NCBI RefSeq assembly: GCF_001189845.1
Contig: NZ_LFLZ01000008.1
Coordinates: 124,001-188,000, forward strand
Source of the DNA: Bradyrhizobium tropiciagri
GTDB taxonomy: Bacteria > Pseudomonadota > Alphaproteobacteria > Rhizobiales > Xanthobacteraceae
Direction: 5' to 3'
Length of the DNA stretch: 64,000 nucleotides
Each line of letters opens with the position of its first letter. Position 1 is the first letter of the stretch. The position numbers and the translations under genes are program-made. Positions 1-8,628 of this stretch are shown here, piece by piece. The notes under the pieces were generated by a model. The model searched no databases. It saw only the letters and a list, made by a program, of their open reading frames with translations, and was not told where the DNA came from.

Positions 1-467
1 CTTTGGTGCCGTGCACGCCGCTCGGCTGTCTCAGGCTGATCAAGTCGATCCGATCGGATCTCACCGGCGCGCATGCCGTGGTGATCGGCAGCTCCAACAT
101 CGTCGGCAAGCCGATGGCCGCGCTGCTGCTGCAGGAGCAGGCGACCGTGACGCAGACCCACATCCACACTCGCGGCATCAGCAACATCTGCCGTCAGGCC
201 GATATCCTGGTCAGCGCGGTGGGCAAGGCTGGGCTCGTGCGCGGCGACTGGATCAAGCCGCAGGCGATCGTGATCGACGTCGGCACCACGCGTGTCGAAA
301 AGCCGGACGGCGGCTACGCGGTATGCGGCGATGTCTCTTTCGACGAGGCGGTGCAGGTTGCCGGCGCGATCACGCCGGTGCCGCGCGGCGTCGGACCGAT
401 GACGATCGCTTGCCTAATGGAGAACACCGTGAAGGCGGCCAAGGCGAGGGCGGCCCGGCTGCAATAG
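1..467 (+). CDS. folD: FolD, C-terminal part (5' end outside window)
   Basis: Bifunctional methylenetetrahydrofolate dehydrogenase / methenyltetrahydrofolate cyclohydrolase, a cytosolic enzyme of one-carbon metabolism that interconverts 5,10-methylene-THF and 10-formyl-THF with NADP. Only the C-terminal 154 or so residues are present. The family motif PCTPLGC opens the fragment, the Rossmann-type stretch [14 protein letters not shown] follows, and the typical FolD ending [18 protein letters not shown] is intact. The reading frame is open at the left edge, so the start lies upstream of the window; the TTG at position 3 is not a start. No operon partner is visible; the next gene begins 130 bases on. 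Confidence 0.95.
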   Translation, partial: LVPCTPLGCLRLIKSIRSDLTGAHAVVIGSSNIVGKPMAALLLQEQATVTQTHIHTRGISNICRQADILVSAVGKAGLVRGDWIKPQAIVIDVGTTRVEKPDGGYAVCGDVSFDEAVQVAGAITPVPRGVGPMTIACLMENTVKAAKARAARLQ

Positions 468-596
468 CGCGGGACGCCCGCGGCGGGACGCGAGCGGCTG
501 ATGTCGCTCGCGTGTCGTGCGCGAAGTTCATGACCTCGGAGGTAATGGAAAGCCCGCAGCGTTCGGCTATCGTCATGCGACAGACGGAGGCGCGCG

Positions 597-1049
597 ATGC
601 TGTATGCGGAAGATCTCACCGAGGGCCAGACATTCCGGCTCGGGACTTACACGATCGGCGAGGCCGAGATCCTGGAGTTCGCCGGGAAGTATGATCCGGT
701 GCCGATCCATACCGATCCCGTCGCCGCTGCGGCGGGCCCGTTCGGCGGGCTGATCGCAAGCGGCTTCAACACCATTGCGATCTATCAGCGGCTCGTCGTG
801 GAGGCGATCTGGAGCAAGGTGGCGGGCATCGTCGGGCGAAGCTTCGAGATCCGTCTGCCGAGCCCGGTCCGGCCGGGAACGACGCTGACCGGCCAATCCC
901 AGATCCAGAAGATCACCGTCAGGCCGGAGCGGCGCGACGCCGTCGTGATCTTCAAGACCGAGCTCGTCAACGACGAGCAGCGCCCCGTGCTCGTCCTCGT
1001 GCTCGACGCGCTGATTCATATGCGCCCCGTTGAGCAGGCGCGGACATAG
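597..1049 (+). CDS. MaoC-like hotdog-fold dehydratase
   Basis: A 150-residue single hotdog-domain protein of the MaoC / (R)-specific enoyl-CoA hydratase family, which hydrates enoyl-CoA esters in fatty-acid or related acyl-CoA metabolism. The family signature is visible near residues 32-52: FAGKYDPVPIHTDP followed by FGGLIASGF. The Asp and His of the DPxPxH segment are the catalytic pair in characterised members; here the Asp is in YDPVPIH. The length is normal for a single-domain MaoC protein. ATG at 597 follows an AG-rich stretch (gacagacggagg). The physiological substrate cannot be told from context. Confidence 0.85.
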   Translation: MLYAEDLTEGQTFRLGTYTIGEAEILEFAGKYDPVPIHTDPVAAAAGPFGGLIASGFNTIAIYQRLVVEAIWSKVAGIVGRSFEIRLPSPVRPGTTLTGQSQIQKITVRPERRDAVVIFKTELVNDEQRPVLVLVLDALIHMRPVEQART

Positions 1050-1203
1050 GCGCCGCACGATCGTTGGTCGTCGATCTGGTCGTTGCGCAATGCCGGGGCT
1101 AGTATGGCGAGCCTGCGGCCGAACTGCAGCGTATCAATGACGTCGTCCTTGACCCGGCCGGGCAGCAAGTTCGCCGATGTGGTGCAGGGCGGATGGTGCG
1201 GAC

Positions 1204-1632
1204 GTGAAGCGGAGCAAGCAGACGCGTGGAGAGATCGAGGCCAAGCAGCGCAAGGCCGCGGCGTGGCACCACATGCTGGCGCAACGCGCCGCCGAGCGAC
1301 AACGCCTCCGCGACTACAAGATCGCGCTGGCGTGCGACGAGGTTCCGGTGGTGACGAGCCGGCTCGCACCCTCGAACAGTTATTCGATTCCTGATTTTGT
1401 CGAACGCGGAACCTATCGGCCCGAGCCTTTCGTCTGCAAGGATTGCGGCGTGGCCGAGGTCTGGACGCCGCTGCAGCAGAAATGGTGGTACGAGACCGCG
1501 AAGGGCGACGTGTTCACCAAGGCCGTGCGTTGTCGCGCCTGCCGCACCAGGGAGCGCGTGCGTAAATCCGCTGCGCGCCGCGTGCATCTGGAAGGGCTCG
1601 CCAGGAAGAAGAAGCCTTCCGCCGCGTCGTGA
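1204..1632 (+). CDS. zinc-ribbon domain protein
   Basis: A basic protein of about 142 residues. The N-terminal third is a charged helix-like segment rich in Arg, Lys and Glu. The centre carries a zinc-ribbon of the probable zinc-ribbon family (zf-trcl type): FVCKDCGVAEVW, then QQKWWYE and a second Cys pair in RCRACR. Four Cys residues in two CxxC pairs could bind one zinc ion. The C-terminus is strongly basic. The start is uncertain: GTG at 1204 gives MKRSKQTRGEIE and fits the family, while ATG at 1177 would add nine residues without a clear ribosome site. The function is unknown. Confidence 0.7.
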   Translation: MKRSKQTRGEIEAKQRKAAAWHHMLAQRAAERQRLRDYKIALACDEVPVVTSRLAPSNSYSIPDFVERGTYRPEPFVCKDCGVAEVWTPLQQKWWYETAKGDVFTKAVRCRACRTRERVRKSAARRVHLEGLARKKKPSAAS

Positions 1633-1832
1633 GCGGGTGCGCGTGACCCCGTGCTGCTGCTTCACAGAGATGTGGATGTGGAACCCGCGCGCGGGCGGTC
1701 AATGCGTCGCGCGCGCGGAACGTTTCGTTGCCTGATCGGTTCGAGACTTTGAAGCCCCCGGCGAGGGGTGCGGGCGGGGAGGAACCAGCCAGGGAAGCAG
1801 TCACGGCCGGAACCAACGAGAAGGAGCAGCGG

Positions 1833-2126
1833 ATGAAGCTTAATTCCACGCAAGTCAAGCAGACCATGTCGCAAATGAACGCCCAGGTGCTTCCGGACGA
1901 TCATCCGGCGGTGGCGCAACTGAACAGCGTGTTTGGCGAGCACACGTTCTTCGTCGATACCAGCGGACTCAAGGTCCTCGAACCCGCGCAGAGCTCCGAC
2001 ATGCCGGGACAGACCGGCGAGGTGGTGAGCCTTGCCGAATGGAGCGACCCGGAGCTGACCTCGCTTCGGCCGCACGAGCCCGAACCGACCGGCGTGCTCA
2101 TCATGCTTGAACCGAGCAAGCACTGA
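1833..2126 (+). CDS. conserved hypothetical small protein
   Basis: A 97-residue protein beginning MKLNSTQVKQTMSQMNAQVL. ATG at 1833 follows a good ribosome site (aaggag at 1821-1826). The protein is acidic, has no Cys, no signal peptide and no membrane segment. The N-terminal part looks helical (TSQ/VxQTxxQ), the middle has TFFVDTSGLKVLE and the C-terminus is Pro/Glu rich. I do not recognise a domain. The gene stands alone between the zinc-ribbon gene and a DNA-binding-like gene. Confidence 0.6.
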   Translation: MKLNSTQVKQTMSQMNAQVLPDDHPAVAQLNSVFGEHTFFVDTSGLKVLEPAQSSDMPGQTGEVVSLAEWSDPELTSLRPHEPEPTGVLIMLEPSKH

Positions 2127-2383
2127 AGCGCGTTTCCGAGCGAAGCCGCTATCGGCTCACGCAAGAAGGAATGCGACCAGACCAGGGGATTGAGAGCATG
2201 ATCCGATTCCATCGGACCATGCTCTGACCATGCTCTGAGTGCCGCATCGGACGGCACCGCAATCGGCCTTCCCGACGGCGACAGTCTCCAACGTCACGTC
2301 AAGAGGTGCCGAAAGTCACATGGCAAATCAGCACCGCCTGCGTATGCATCGTTCGAGATGGGTATCCAGGCGGTGAGGGGTAG

Positions 2384-2755
2384 ATGGGGATCGTGCGGCG
2401 CTGGAGCCCTGACGAGGACGAAAAGCTCAGAGAACTCGCCAGGGCCGGCAAGAACGCTCTCGAGATCAGCAACGAACTGACCCGTAGCGCGTCGGCGGTG
2501 CGGCGGCGCGCCGAGGTCCTGTCGGTGCTCATCATGGCGAAGGCGTTTCGCGCGCGCCCCTCGCATGTCGCCACCCATCTCGAAAGAGTAGCGATCGACG
2601 CGATCCGAACCCGCCGCTCGTTTCCCGCAGGCGTCGGCCCGAGCACCATTGCCGGAATGATCGACAAGGGCTGGATCGTCCCGGAGCTCGGGCGGCGATA
2701 TCGCGTCACCGATGCCGGCGTGGAGGCGGTGCGCCGGAAGATCCCGAGCGGGTGA
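2384..2755 (+). CDS. SANT/Myb-like or HTH small DNA-binding protein
   Basis: A 123-residue protein whose N-terminus (residues 4-45, RRWSPDEDEKLRELARAGKN then SNELTRSASAVRRRA) resembles the Myb/SANT-like helix-turn-helix found in many small Bradyrhizobium proteins: a W-x-P-x-E/D-D-E start, then a helix with hydrophobic spacing and a basic recognition helix. The second half (residues 60-120) has a winged-helix look, ending YRVTDAGVEAVRRKI. It is probably a DNA-binding regulator; its target is unknown. ATG at 2384 follows a weak purine stretch (ggggtagatgggg). Confidence 0.6.
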   Translation: MGIVRRWSPDEDEKLRELARAGKNALEISNELTRSASAVRRRAEVLSVLIMAKAFRARPSHVATHLERVAIDAIRTRRSFPAGVGPSTIAGMIDKGWIVPELGRRYRVTDAGVEAVRRKIPSG

Positions 2756-2918
2756 AGGTTGCAGCAACCCGGCGGGCAGCAGAGCGGCGAACGGACACGG
2801 CATCTGCCACGAAAGCAAGATTTTGCGCCCGAGACGGCCGCTTGCGCCGTTGAAGCATCGGGGACACTGACAGCCGGCGGGTCTCCGGCGTGTCCAACCG
2901 TCCGGCCCGATCGCACCG

Positions 2919-4112
2919 ATGCTTAGCGCCCAGCAGGCTCCAGACGACCGATACCAGCGTTTCGCCGATCTTGCGCCGTTCGTCCGTGAAGCGATCGACA
3001 CCGTCGCCGCGTTGACCCCGGCCCAGCGGGTCGATGTGGACTTCCTCGAACGGGAGTTCATCCCGGCGCTAGGACTCAATGACGAGCTGCTTCACGAGCA
3101 GCCGCCGGAGCTTGCGCCGAGCTTTGGCAAGGGCCTGCACCTTTGGCAGTATCCGAACCAGCTCGCGCCCTATCTCGCTTGGCTTGCGCGCAACGCGGCC
3201 GGCATCACCTCGTACATGGAAATCGGCTGCCGCTGGGGCGGCATGTTCACCCTGGTCGCGGAGTGGCTCAGGACCAGCGGCGCCGACCTCAAGAGGGTGA
3301 TTGCACTCGATCCGATCGCGCCGACGCCGTTCATCGCGACCTATTTCGAACTGCTACAGGAGCAGGCGCGCATCGAGCCGATCTACATGCAGGCGTTTTC
3401 AACCTCGCCGTTGGTCGCTGCGCATGTTGACTGGCTGAAGCCCGACTTCGTTTTCATCGACGGCGATCACAGCCTGCGCGGTGCGATGCAGGATCACCTG
3501 CTGGTGCGCGCCCACGCCAGCATCATCGTACATCACGACATCTACTCCCAAGCCTGTCCGGATACGACGTGGCTCTGGAAGGCGCTCAGGGAATTCGAAG
3601 CACCGAGCTTCGATGCGTTCGAATTCACCGGCCAGTATGCGTCGGTCAACGGCTCGTTCCTCGGCATCGGCGCGATGAAGCGGCGGTCAGCGCGGGCGTG
3701 GGAGCGGACGCCGGCGCTTGTCGCGATCACGCATTCGCCGGCCGCTCGCCCAGGTTCAGCTTGCTCTTGTCGCCGCCGGCCCAGGCCAGTGTCTTCGGGT
3801 CCATCACGCGGAACCAGAGCGGCGGGATCGCAGCGAGCCCAAACATGCCGGTGTAGCCGTTCGGCAGCCGCGGGATGTCGTCGAAATCGCGCAGCGACTG
3901 GTAGGGGCGCATCGGATTGGCGTGGTGATCCGAGTGACGCTGCAGGTGGAACGTCATCAGGTTCGAGACAATGTGGTTGGTGTTCCAGGAGTGGCGCGGC
4001 TCGACCGCCTGGTAGCGGCCGTTCGGCAGCTTCTCGCGCAACAGGCCGTAGTGCTCGACATAATTGGCCTGGGTCAGCGCGTACCAGCCGAGGAAATGAT
4101 GCGCGACGATGA
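2919..4112 (+). CDS. class I SAM methyltransferase-like protein with overrun C-terminus
   Basis: Residues 1-255 look like a class I SAM-dependent methyltransferase of the Methyltransf_24 type: motif I region YMEIGCRWGGMFTLVAEWL, an acidic strand end in VIALDPIAP, and FVFIDGDHSLRGAMQDHLL, then HHDIY. After GSFLGIGAMKRR (about position 3690) the frame continues in Arg/Ser/Gly-rich sequence that lies antisense inside alkB to position 4112. The last 130 residues are therefore probably not the original C-terminus. Either the natural stop was lost by an indel near 3690 or the tail is a recent extension. The start at 2919 has no strong ribosome site. The substrate is unknown. Confidence 0.6.
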   Translation: MLSAQQAPDDRYQRFADLAPFVREAIDTVAALTPAQRVDVDFLEREFIPALGLNDELLHEQPPELAPSFGKGLHLWQYPNQLAPYLAWLARNAAGITSYMEIGCRWGGMFTLVAEWLRTSGADLKRVIALDPIAPTPFIATYFELLQEQARIEPIYMQAFSTSPLVAAHVDWLKPDFVFIDGDHSLRGAMQDHLLVRAHASIIVHHDIYSQACPDTTWLWKALREFEAPSFDAFEFTGQYASVNGSFLGIGAMKRRSARAWERTPALVAITHSPAARPGSACSCRRRPRPVSSGPSRGTRAAGSQRAQTCRCSRSAAAGCRRNRAATGRGASDWRGDPSDAAGGTSSGSRQCGWCSRSGAARPPGSGRSAASRATGRSARHNWPGSARTSRGNDARR

Positions 4113-4872
4113 ACGGCGCGACCTTCCAGCCGAACGCCGCAATCAGGATGGCCGCGACGACCAGCGTCAGTGCAAAGCCCTGCAGGATCTCGTTGTTGAC
4201 CGACCAGACCGGCTCGCCGCGACGGGTCAGCCGCTCGGCCTCGTTGCGCCAGCCGCGCTTGAAGGCGCCCGGCAGTTCGCGCGTTGCGAACGCATAGATC
4301 GATTCACCGAACCGCGCGCTGGCAGGGTCTTCAGGCGTTGCGACCCAGGTGTGGTGGCCGCGATTGTGCTCGACACGGAAATGGGCGTAACCCACCGCGC
4401 AATTGGCGAGCATGCCGAAGAAGATGTTGAGCCGATCGGACTTGTGGCCGAGCTCGTGTCCAATCAGCAGCGCGCCGCCATTGATAGTGCCGACGCCGAG
4501 CAGCAGCGCGACATAGGACCACCACGGCAGCTCCTGCGTGCCGAAGAAGGTGATCAGGGCGACGTAGTTGATCCAGGGAAACGCCACGGTGATGCGCGCA
4601 AGCCGCAGATAATACGGATCGGCCTCCATCGCGGCGACCACCTCCGCCGGCGGATTGTGGGTGTCTTCGCCGAAGAGGACATCGAGCAGCGGGATCAGGA
4701 TGAAGATGAAGACGAAGGGGATCAGCGTCACCAGCGGATTGTGCGTCCGCAGGAACAGCCAATAGGACAATAGCGGGATCAGCGGCGGGATGAACGAGAG
4801 CATCCACAGATAGCGCTTGCCGTCCTTGTAGGTAATAGTTTCGCCAGCGGCGTTGGTGCCCGTGAAGATCAT
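3727..4872 (-). CDS. alkB: alkane 1-monooxygenase AlkB
   Basis: Integral-membrane non-haem di-iron hydroxylase that oxidises the terminal carbon of n-alkanes to alcohols, using electrons from rubredoxin. The 381-residue length is typical. Hydrophobic helices occupy about residues 20-65 and 90-130. The four diagnostic His motifs are present: HELGHK, EHNRGHH, the NYVEHYGL (HYG) motif and LQRHSDHH. The start at 4872 (MIFTGTNAAGE) follows GGAGGGA; an upstream GTG-type extension to 5031 would add a non-conserved basic segment. The gene is divergent from the AraC gene (158-base gap) and its 3' end is overlapped antisense by the methyltransferase frame. No rubredoxin gene is seen nearby. Confidence 0.93.
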   Translation of the reverse strand: MIFTGTNAAGETITYKDGKRYLWMLSFIPPLIPLLSYWLFLRTHNPLVTLIPFVFIFILIPLLDVLFGEDTHNPPAEVVAAMEADPYYLRLARITVAFPWINYVALITFFGTQELPWWSYVALLLGVGTINGGALLIGHELGHKSDRLNIFFGMLANCAVGYAHFRVEHNRGHHTWVATPEDPASARFGESIYAFATRELPGAFKRGWRNEAERLTRRGEPVWSVNNEILQGFALTLVVAAILIAAFGWKVAPFIVAHHFLGWYALTQANYVEHYGLLREKLPNGRYQAVEPRHSWNTNHIVSNLMTFHLQRHSDHHANPMRPYQSLRDFDDIPRLPNGYTGMFGLAAIPPLWFRVMDPKTLAWAGGDKSKLNLGERPANA

Positions 4873-5030
4873 CGCATTCCCTCCAGCTGCTCTTTCGAGG
4901 CGGCATTCGCCGTTGTTTTGCCAAACATGCCGCGAGGCGGGCCTGCGCCGCCAGTTCCCAATAGGCCAATTTTGTGGCATTTTGCGCCAAGCCGTTCGGC
5001 TGGACGCTCGCGAGGGAGGGCGCCGACGCA

Positions 5031-6041
5031 ATGCAGGGATCGGAGGCGGACGCCCTTCGGGTGCCGGTGTCCGCGAGCTATGCGCGGGCGCTGGTGCGGG
5101 CGTTCGGCAAGACGCGGGGCGAGCGCGACGAACTGCTCAAGGGCACCGGCGTCGAACAGGATCTGCTCGACCAGCCGGGCGCCCACATGCCGGTCTCCGC
5201 GCTGGTGATGTTGGCCGCCAACATCACCCGTCGCCATGGCGAGCTGTGGCCGTTGTCGGCCGCGGCGGTCTGGTCGACATCGCTGCAAGGTGCGCTCGAT
5301 GTCGCGACCAGGACGGCGCCGACCATCGCCGATGCGTTGAACATCGGTGCGCGCTTCGGGTCGACCCGCGCGCCCTTCATCCGCAACCGGCTGCGCAAGA
5401 CCGCGCGCTCGATCCAGATCGAAATTGCTCCGGCGGTCCCCATGGAAGGCGCGTTGTGGCGCGCCGTGGCGCTGGCGGTCAGTCTCAACATCCACGCCGC
5501 GTATGAGCAGCTGTTCGAGGATGCGATCGGAGAGGCGACGCTGAAATTTCCCTGGCAGCCGCCTGCGGGCGCGGAGCGGCTGATGCAGCATTATTCGTGC
5601 GCCGTGGAGTTCAACGCGGCCGCCTTCATCTTCGACGTGCCGAACGAGCTGTGCGCGCGGCCTTCGCCGTTTGCCGATCCGGAATTGCACGCCAAGGCGA
5701 TAGAGGCCCTGGAGGCGATCGAGAAGCCGCGCTCGGACACTGCGGCGATGGCGCGGATGGTCGAGAGCCTGATCGCGGCGCGGCTGCCGCATCGTCTGGC
5801 TGAGGAGGAGGCCGCGCGCCTCGTCGGCACCTCGCGGCGGACGCTGGTACGGCGGCTGGCAGAGGCGGGCTGCGCCTTCCGCCCGCTGCTCGATGGCGTG
5901 CTGCGCGAGCGTGCGCGGACCATGCTCGCGGAAGGCAAGCAGTCACGCGACGAGATGGCGGCTGCGCTCGGCTACACCGATGCGACGAGCTTCAGCCGCG
6001 CTTGCCGGCGCTGGTTCGGCGCGAAGGGCGTGCGGGCCTAG
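5031..6041 (+). CDS. AraC-family regulator next to alkB
   Basis: A 336-residue AraC/XylS-type transcription factor. The N-terminal two thirds match the Arabinose_bd-type ligand domain common in regulators of this length (OruR/ArgR-like). The C-terminal 100 residues hold the double helix-turn-helix, including EEEAARLVGTSRRTLVRRLAEAG and the conserved ending EMAAALGYTDATSFSRACRRWFG. ATG at 5031 follows gaggg at -13; the frame extends further upstream to 4974 without support. It is divergently placed against alkB with 158 bases between the starts, so control of alkB by this protein is the natural inference. The stop codon shares the palindrome CTAG with the converging gene. Confidence 0.85.
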   Translation: MQGSEADALRVPVSASYARALVRAFGKTRGERDELLKGTGVEQDLLDQPGAHMPVSALVMLAANITRRHGELWPLSAAAVWSTSLQGALDVATRTAPTIADALNIGARFGSTRAPFIRNRLRKTARSIQIEIAPAVPMEGALWRAVALAVSLNIHAAYEQLFEDAIGEATLKFPWQPPAGAERLMQHYSCAVEFNAAAFIFDVPNELCARPSPFADPELHAKAIEALEAIEKPRSDTAAMARMVESLIAARLPHRLAEEEAARLVGTSRRTLVRRLAEAGCAFRPLLDGVLRERARTMLAEGKQSRDEMAAALGYTDATSFSRACRRWFGAKGVRA

Positions 6042-6894
6042 CTCAGCGGCGCGCTGTGGCGCGGCTGCGCGGGCTCGCCGCCGTTCGACAAGTGAGGCTG
6101 GCTGACCGAGGGATCGTTGCGCCGACGCTTCGAGGCCCACGCGATGAACGGGTAGGCGAGGAGCGCCAGATATCTGGTGGGCATTGGATGGTCGACGCCG
6201 AACGTCGTCGCCTTCCTTGCCGTCGGAAGATGGGCGCTGCCGAACAGCACATCGTAGAACGAGATGAAACCGGCGAAGTTCTTGTCCCTGGCTTCGGCCT
6301 CGCTGCTGTGGTGCCAGTGGTGAAATTCTGGCGACACCAGGATGTAGCGCAGTGGTCCGTAGTTCAGGCGCACGTTGCGTGGACCAGCCAGGTCTGCCAG
6401 AAGTAGACGAGGAGGTAAGTCGCGATCGCTTCGGTGGAGAAACCGAGCGCGTAAAGCGGAAACAGCGCGCCGGCCTTCATGAAGATCACGTCGAGCGGGT
6501 GCTGGTGGATCGCAGCGAGCCAGTCCAGCTCCTCGACCGCATGATGAACGGAATGGATCTGCCACATGGCCGGGACGATGTGCAGGATGCGGTGCGTCCA
6601 GTAGATGCCGAGGTCCGCGATCAGGATCACGATGGGCACCTGGACCAGATACGGAAGATTGCCGATCGGCTGCGTCACCGCCGCAGGCAGGACCGACTGT
6701 TTGACCAGAATGGCCACCGTCGTGATGGCGATCACGCCGACCAGCACCAGCCACCCGTTGATGAACAGGAAGGCCATGTCAGTCAGCAGGCCACGCCTGA
6801 AAATCTTCTGAGGCCTCGCAGCGAACAGTCGCTCGAAAGGCACGAAGATCAAAACTGCCAGCAGAAGCTGATTCACTCCCAATAAATCGCGCAT
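6038..6894 (-). pseudogene. sterol desaturase / fatty acid hydroxylase family, frameshifted
   Basis: Membrane di-iron enzyme of the fatty acid hydroxylase superfamily. The 5' part (6894 to about 6378) encodes four or more membrane helices and the motifs THRILH and HSVHH. It ends prematurely after YFWQTWLVHATCA. The remainder is in another frame and continues ANVRLNYGPLRYILVSPEFHHWHH, giving the last His motif. A single missing base near 6377 (between GC and AACG on the minus strand) explains the break; with one base added the protein is 285 residues, the usual length. It may be a real pseudogene or an assembly error. The gene converges on the AraC gene, and the two stops overlap in CTAG at 6038-6041. 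Confidence 0.85.
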
Positions 6895-7094
6895 TCAAAA
6901 TGGCCGCCCTGAAATGCCGGTAGCCTATCACCTCGGCTCCCGACGGCGTCAATAGGAAGGAAAGCCCAAACCGGGGGATCGTTAAACGGGACAGTTAAGC
7001 GGGAACACGAACCGGCATGCTCCAGCTCGCCGGTCGGGGCAGGAGACGAGGCAAGACCACGCGACAGGTCAAAACGATCTGGGTGGTGCGGCCA

Positions 7095-7118
7095 TTGGCG
7101 CGCTCGGAGAGATTCGAA
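7095..7118 (-). repeat. left attachment-site copy (tRNA-Arg 3' fragment)
   Basis: 24 bases identical to positions 42504-42527, reading on the minus strand as the T-loop/acceptor 3' part of tRNA-Arg including TTCGAATC and the terminal CCA. There is no anticodon or D-arm sequence beside it, so it is not a tRNA gene. AT-rich sequence follows at once (7116-7180), unlike the GC-rich flank to the left. Confidence 0.85.
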
Positions 7119-7709
7119 TTTTTATTGTAAACCAATAATATATCTAGCGATTTTCCGTAAGCCTCTATCCGAGGGGTAAGTTGAGGGGCAGGGTGCGATT
7201 TATTTTTTGGCGCAGCTGACCCGACCGTGTACCTAGCCAACGCGCAGCATGGTGTGGAGGCATCCATTTGGCCGAGCAGCTTGAGAACGTTCGGACGGTC
7301 GGGGTAGGTCGAAGCACTAAAAGCAGCAAAATGCGTCACGGGGCAGGGTGCTGCGTGCTACTTGCTACTTGCTGTTGGCGTTCTGCGGCTGTTCTGACCC
7401 CTCGAGGTTGGTCTAGGCCCCATCCAGATTCCGCTTTTTCCGCATCGACCGTGTCTGTCCGCACGCCCTCTTGAAACGCCCATAGGGCGGCTTTGGAGGT
7501 GGAAATAGCGCCTGAAGGGCCGGGCATTCAATAAATTCCCTCAGCCTGGTTGCGGCGCTGGATGCGGCTGCTGTAAAACGCTGTCGAACCCGAGTTCAGC
7601 GATGGCACTCGGAATTCACGCTGATGCCGAAGCGACGTGGCACGGTCACCTCAGGGTCTCCACCCAAGCCGAAGTTCACAAAAACCAAGCCCAAATGGAG
7701 AAGTCCAAG
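7119..7709. other. intergenic, no supported gene
   Basis: The first 70 bases are strikingly AT-rich for this genome. Short open frames exist on both strands but none has a ribosome site together with a protein-like composition. I see nothing I can name. Confidence 0.5.
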
Positions 7710-7817
7710 ATGAAACCACCCGTCATCAAAACCCCTGCTCGCGTCCGTAACACGATGGGTTCGAGGGTTCGAAAAGGTCTAGCAGCAATCACGGCACTGG
7801 GGACCCGCAAGGGTTGA
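7710..7817 (+). CDS. small basic peptide (35 aa), tentative
   Basis: ATG at 7710 follows ggagaag at a good distance. The peptide MKPPVIKTPARVRNTMGSR continues with a few more residues to GTRKG and is strongly basic. It is followed by a clear intrinsic terminator 70 bases later, which supports transcription of this strand. No family is recognised. It could equally be part of a non-coding transcript. Confidence 0.3.
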   Translation: MKPPVIKTPARVRNTMGSRVRKGLAAITALGTRKG

Positions 7818-7888
7818 TCGTTGTCACGTCCAACTTCAACTTCGTGAGCTACAAGTTGCCAAGCTGAAAGCAGCCGCCCCACCAGTTT

Positions 7889-7921
7889 AAGGCCCCGGTC
7901 ACCCCGGGGCCTTTTGCTTTT
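7889..7921 (+). terminator. strong intrinsic terminator
   Basis: A 10-bp GC-rich perfect stem (AAGGCCCCGG / CCGGGGCCTT) with a 5-base loop is followed by TTTTGCTTTT. On the plus strand it would end transcription from the 7710 region. The stop codon of the converging small gene overlaps its end. Confidence 0.85.
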
Positions 7922-8127
7922 CAGTGGGTCGGGAAGATCCACACGATAAGGGCTAAGCAAATCACCATCGCGATCACGATGCCGATGACAGTCCTTTCTG
8001 CAAACCGGTGGCTGCGGTCTTGCCGCTCTGTCCCGTGAAAGAGCTCGTTCATCTCATCGAAAGGCTCAGGCGTGATCCATCGGGCGGTGATTTGCGCGGC
8101 TCGGTCAACGTTCGGCGCCGGGTTCAT
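7921..8127 (-). CDS. small single-pass membrane protein
   Basis: A 68-residue protein: a polar N-terminal half and one C-terminal transmembrane helix (about residues 46-66, TVIGIVIAMVICLALIVWIF). The start at 8127 has GGAAC upstream; an internal ATG at 8052 would give 43 residues. No family is recognised. It lies in the accessory left end of the island. Confidence 0.45.
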   Translation of the reverse strand: MNPAPNVDRAAQITARWITPEPFDEMNELFHGTERQDRSHRFAERTVIGIVIAMVICLALIVWIFPTH

Positions 8128-8511
8128 TTCGGCTGTTCCGGGTTGACCGAGCCCGGTAGAACGCTGGTTACGGCAAGGCGGGGGATAAGTTATGCAATGT
8201 CAAGCCGGTGGCCGGATTACTTATCAACAGGCTAGGACACTCTGTCCTAAGCGGTTTCCGGTAAGGCTACCGGCCTATCCACAGGGCCGGCTCAAATCAC
8301 CGCGGGATAAGTGGTGGGGAAAGTCGAATCGCCGCTGCCGAGTCCGCGACTCATAGGGTAGAAGGTGAATCGGGCGATGCTCTTGGAAAGCACCGCCCGA
8401 CCCCTGGGGTGGAGATCCCGAAGGACTCTCCGCCTGAACAACGAAGGTTCTCGCTCCCCCCAGGCATTCTGTCAATCACTGCGCGATGTCGTCTCGCGCC
8501 ACGATGGAGCT
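8128..8511. other. intergenic, nothing recognised
   Basis: No frame with gene-like features. The segment holds some short GC-rich inverted repeats, but none with a T-run. Confidence 0.4.
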
Positions 8512-8613
8512 ATGCCTATGAAGACCCTGTTGAAGATTCGTCGCTTTGTTATCCGCAACTGGAAGTTCTTGCTGCAGACCGGAGTGGCGGTCCTCGGTAT
8601 CCTGCACCGATAA
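8512..8613 (+). CDS. small basic/hydrophobic peptide (33 aa), tentative
   Basis: ATG at 8512 follows ggagct (8505-8510). The peptide starts MPMKTLLKIRRFVIRNWK and ends in a hydrophobic stretch LLQTGVAVLGILHR, giving a positively charged amphipathic head and a short hydrophobic tail, as in small membrane-active or toxin-like peptides. It sits 15 bases before the DUF3800 gene and may be its leader. No homology is claimed. Confidence 0.35.
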   Translation: MPMKTLLKIRRFVIRNWKFLLQTGVAVLGILHR

Positions 8614-8628
8614 CCGTGAGATACCACT

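Noticed and set aside
7095..7118. Possible second tRNA-Arg gene
   Set aside because: Only the 3' 24 bases match; no anticodon or D-arm, so it is an attachment-site fragment.
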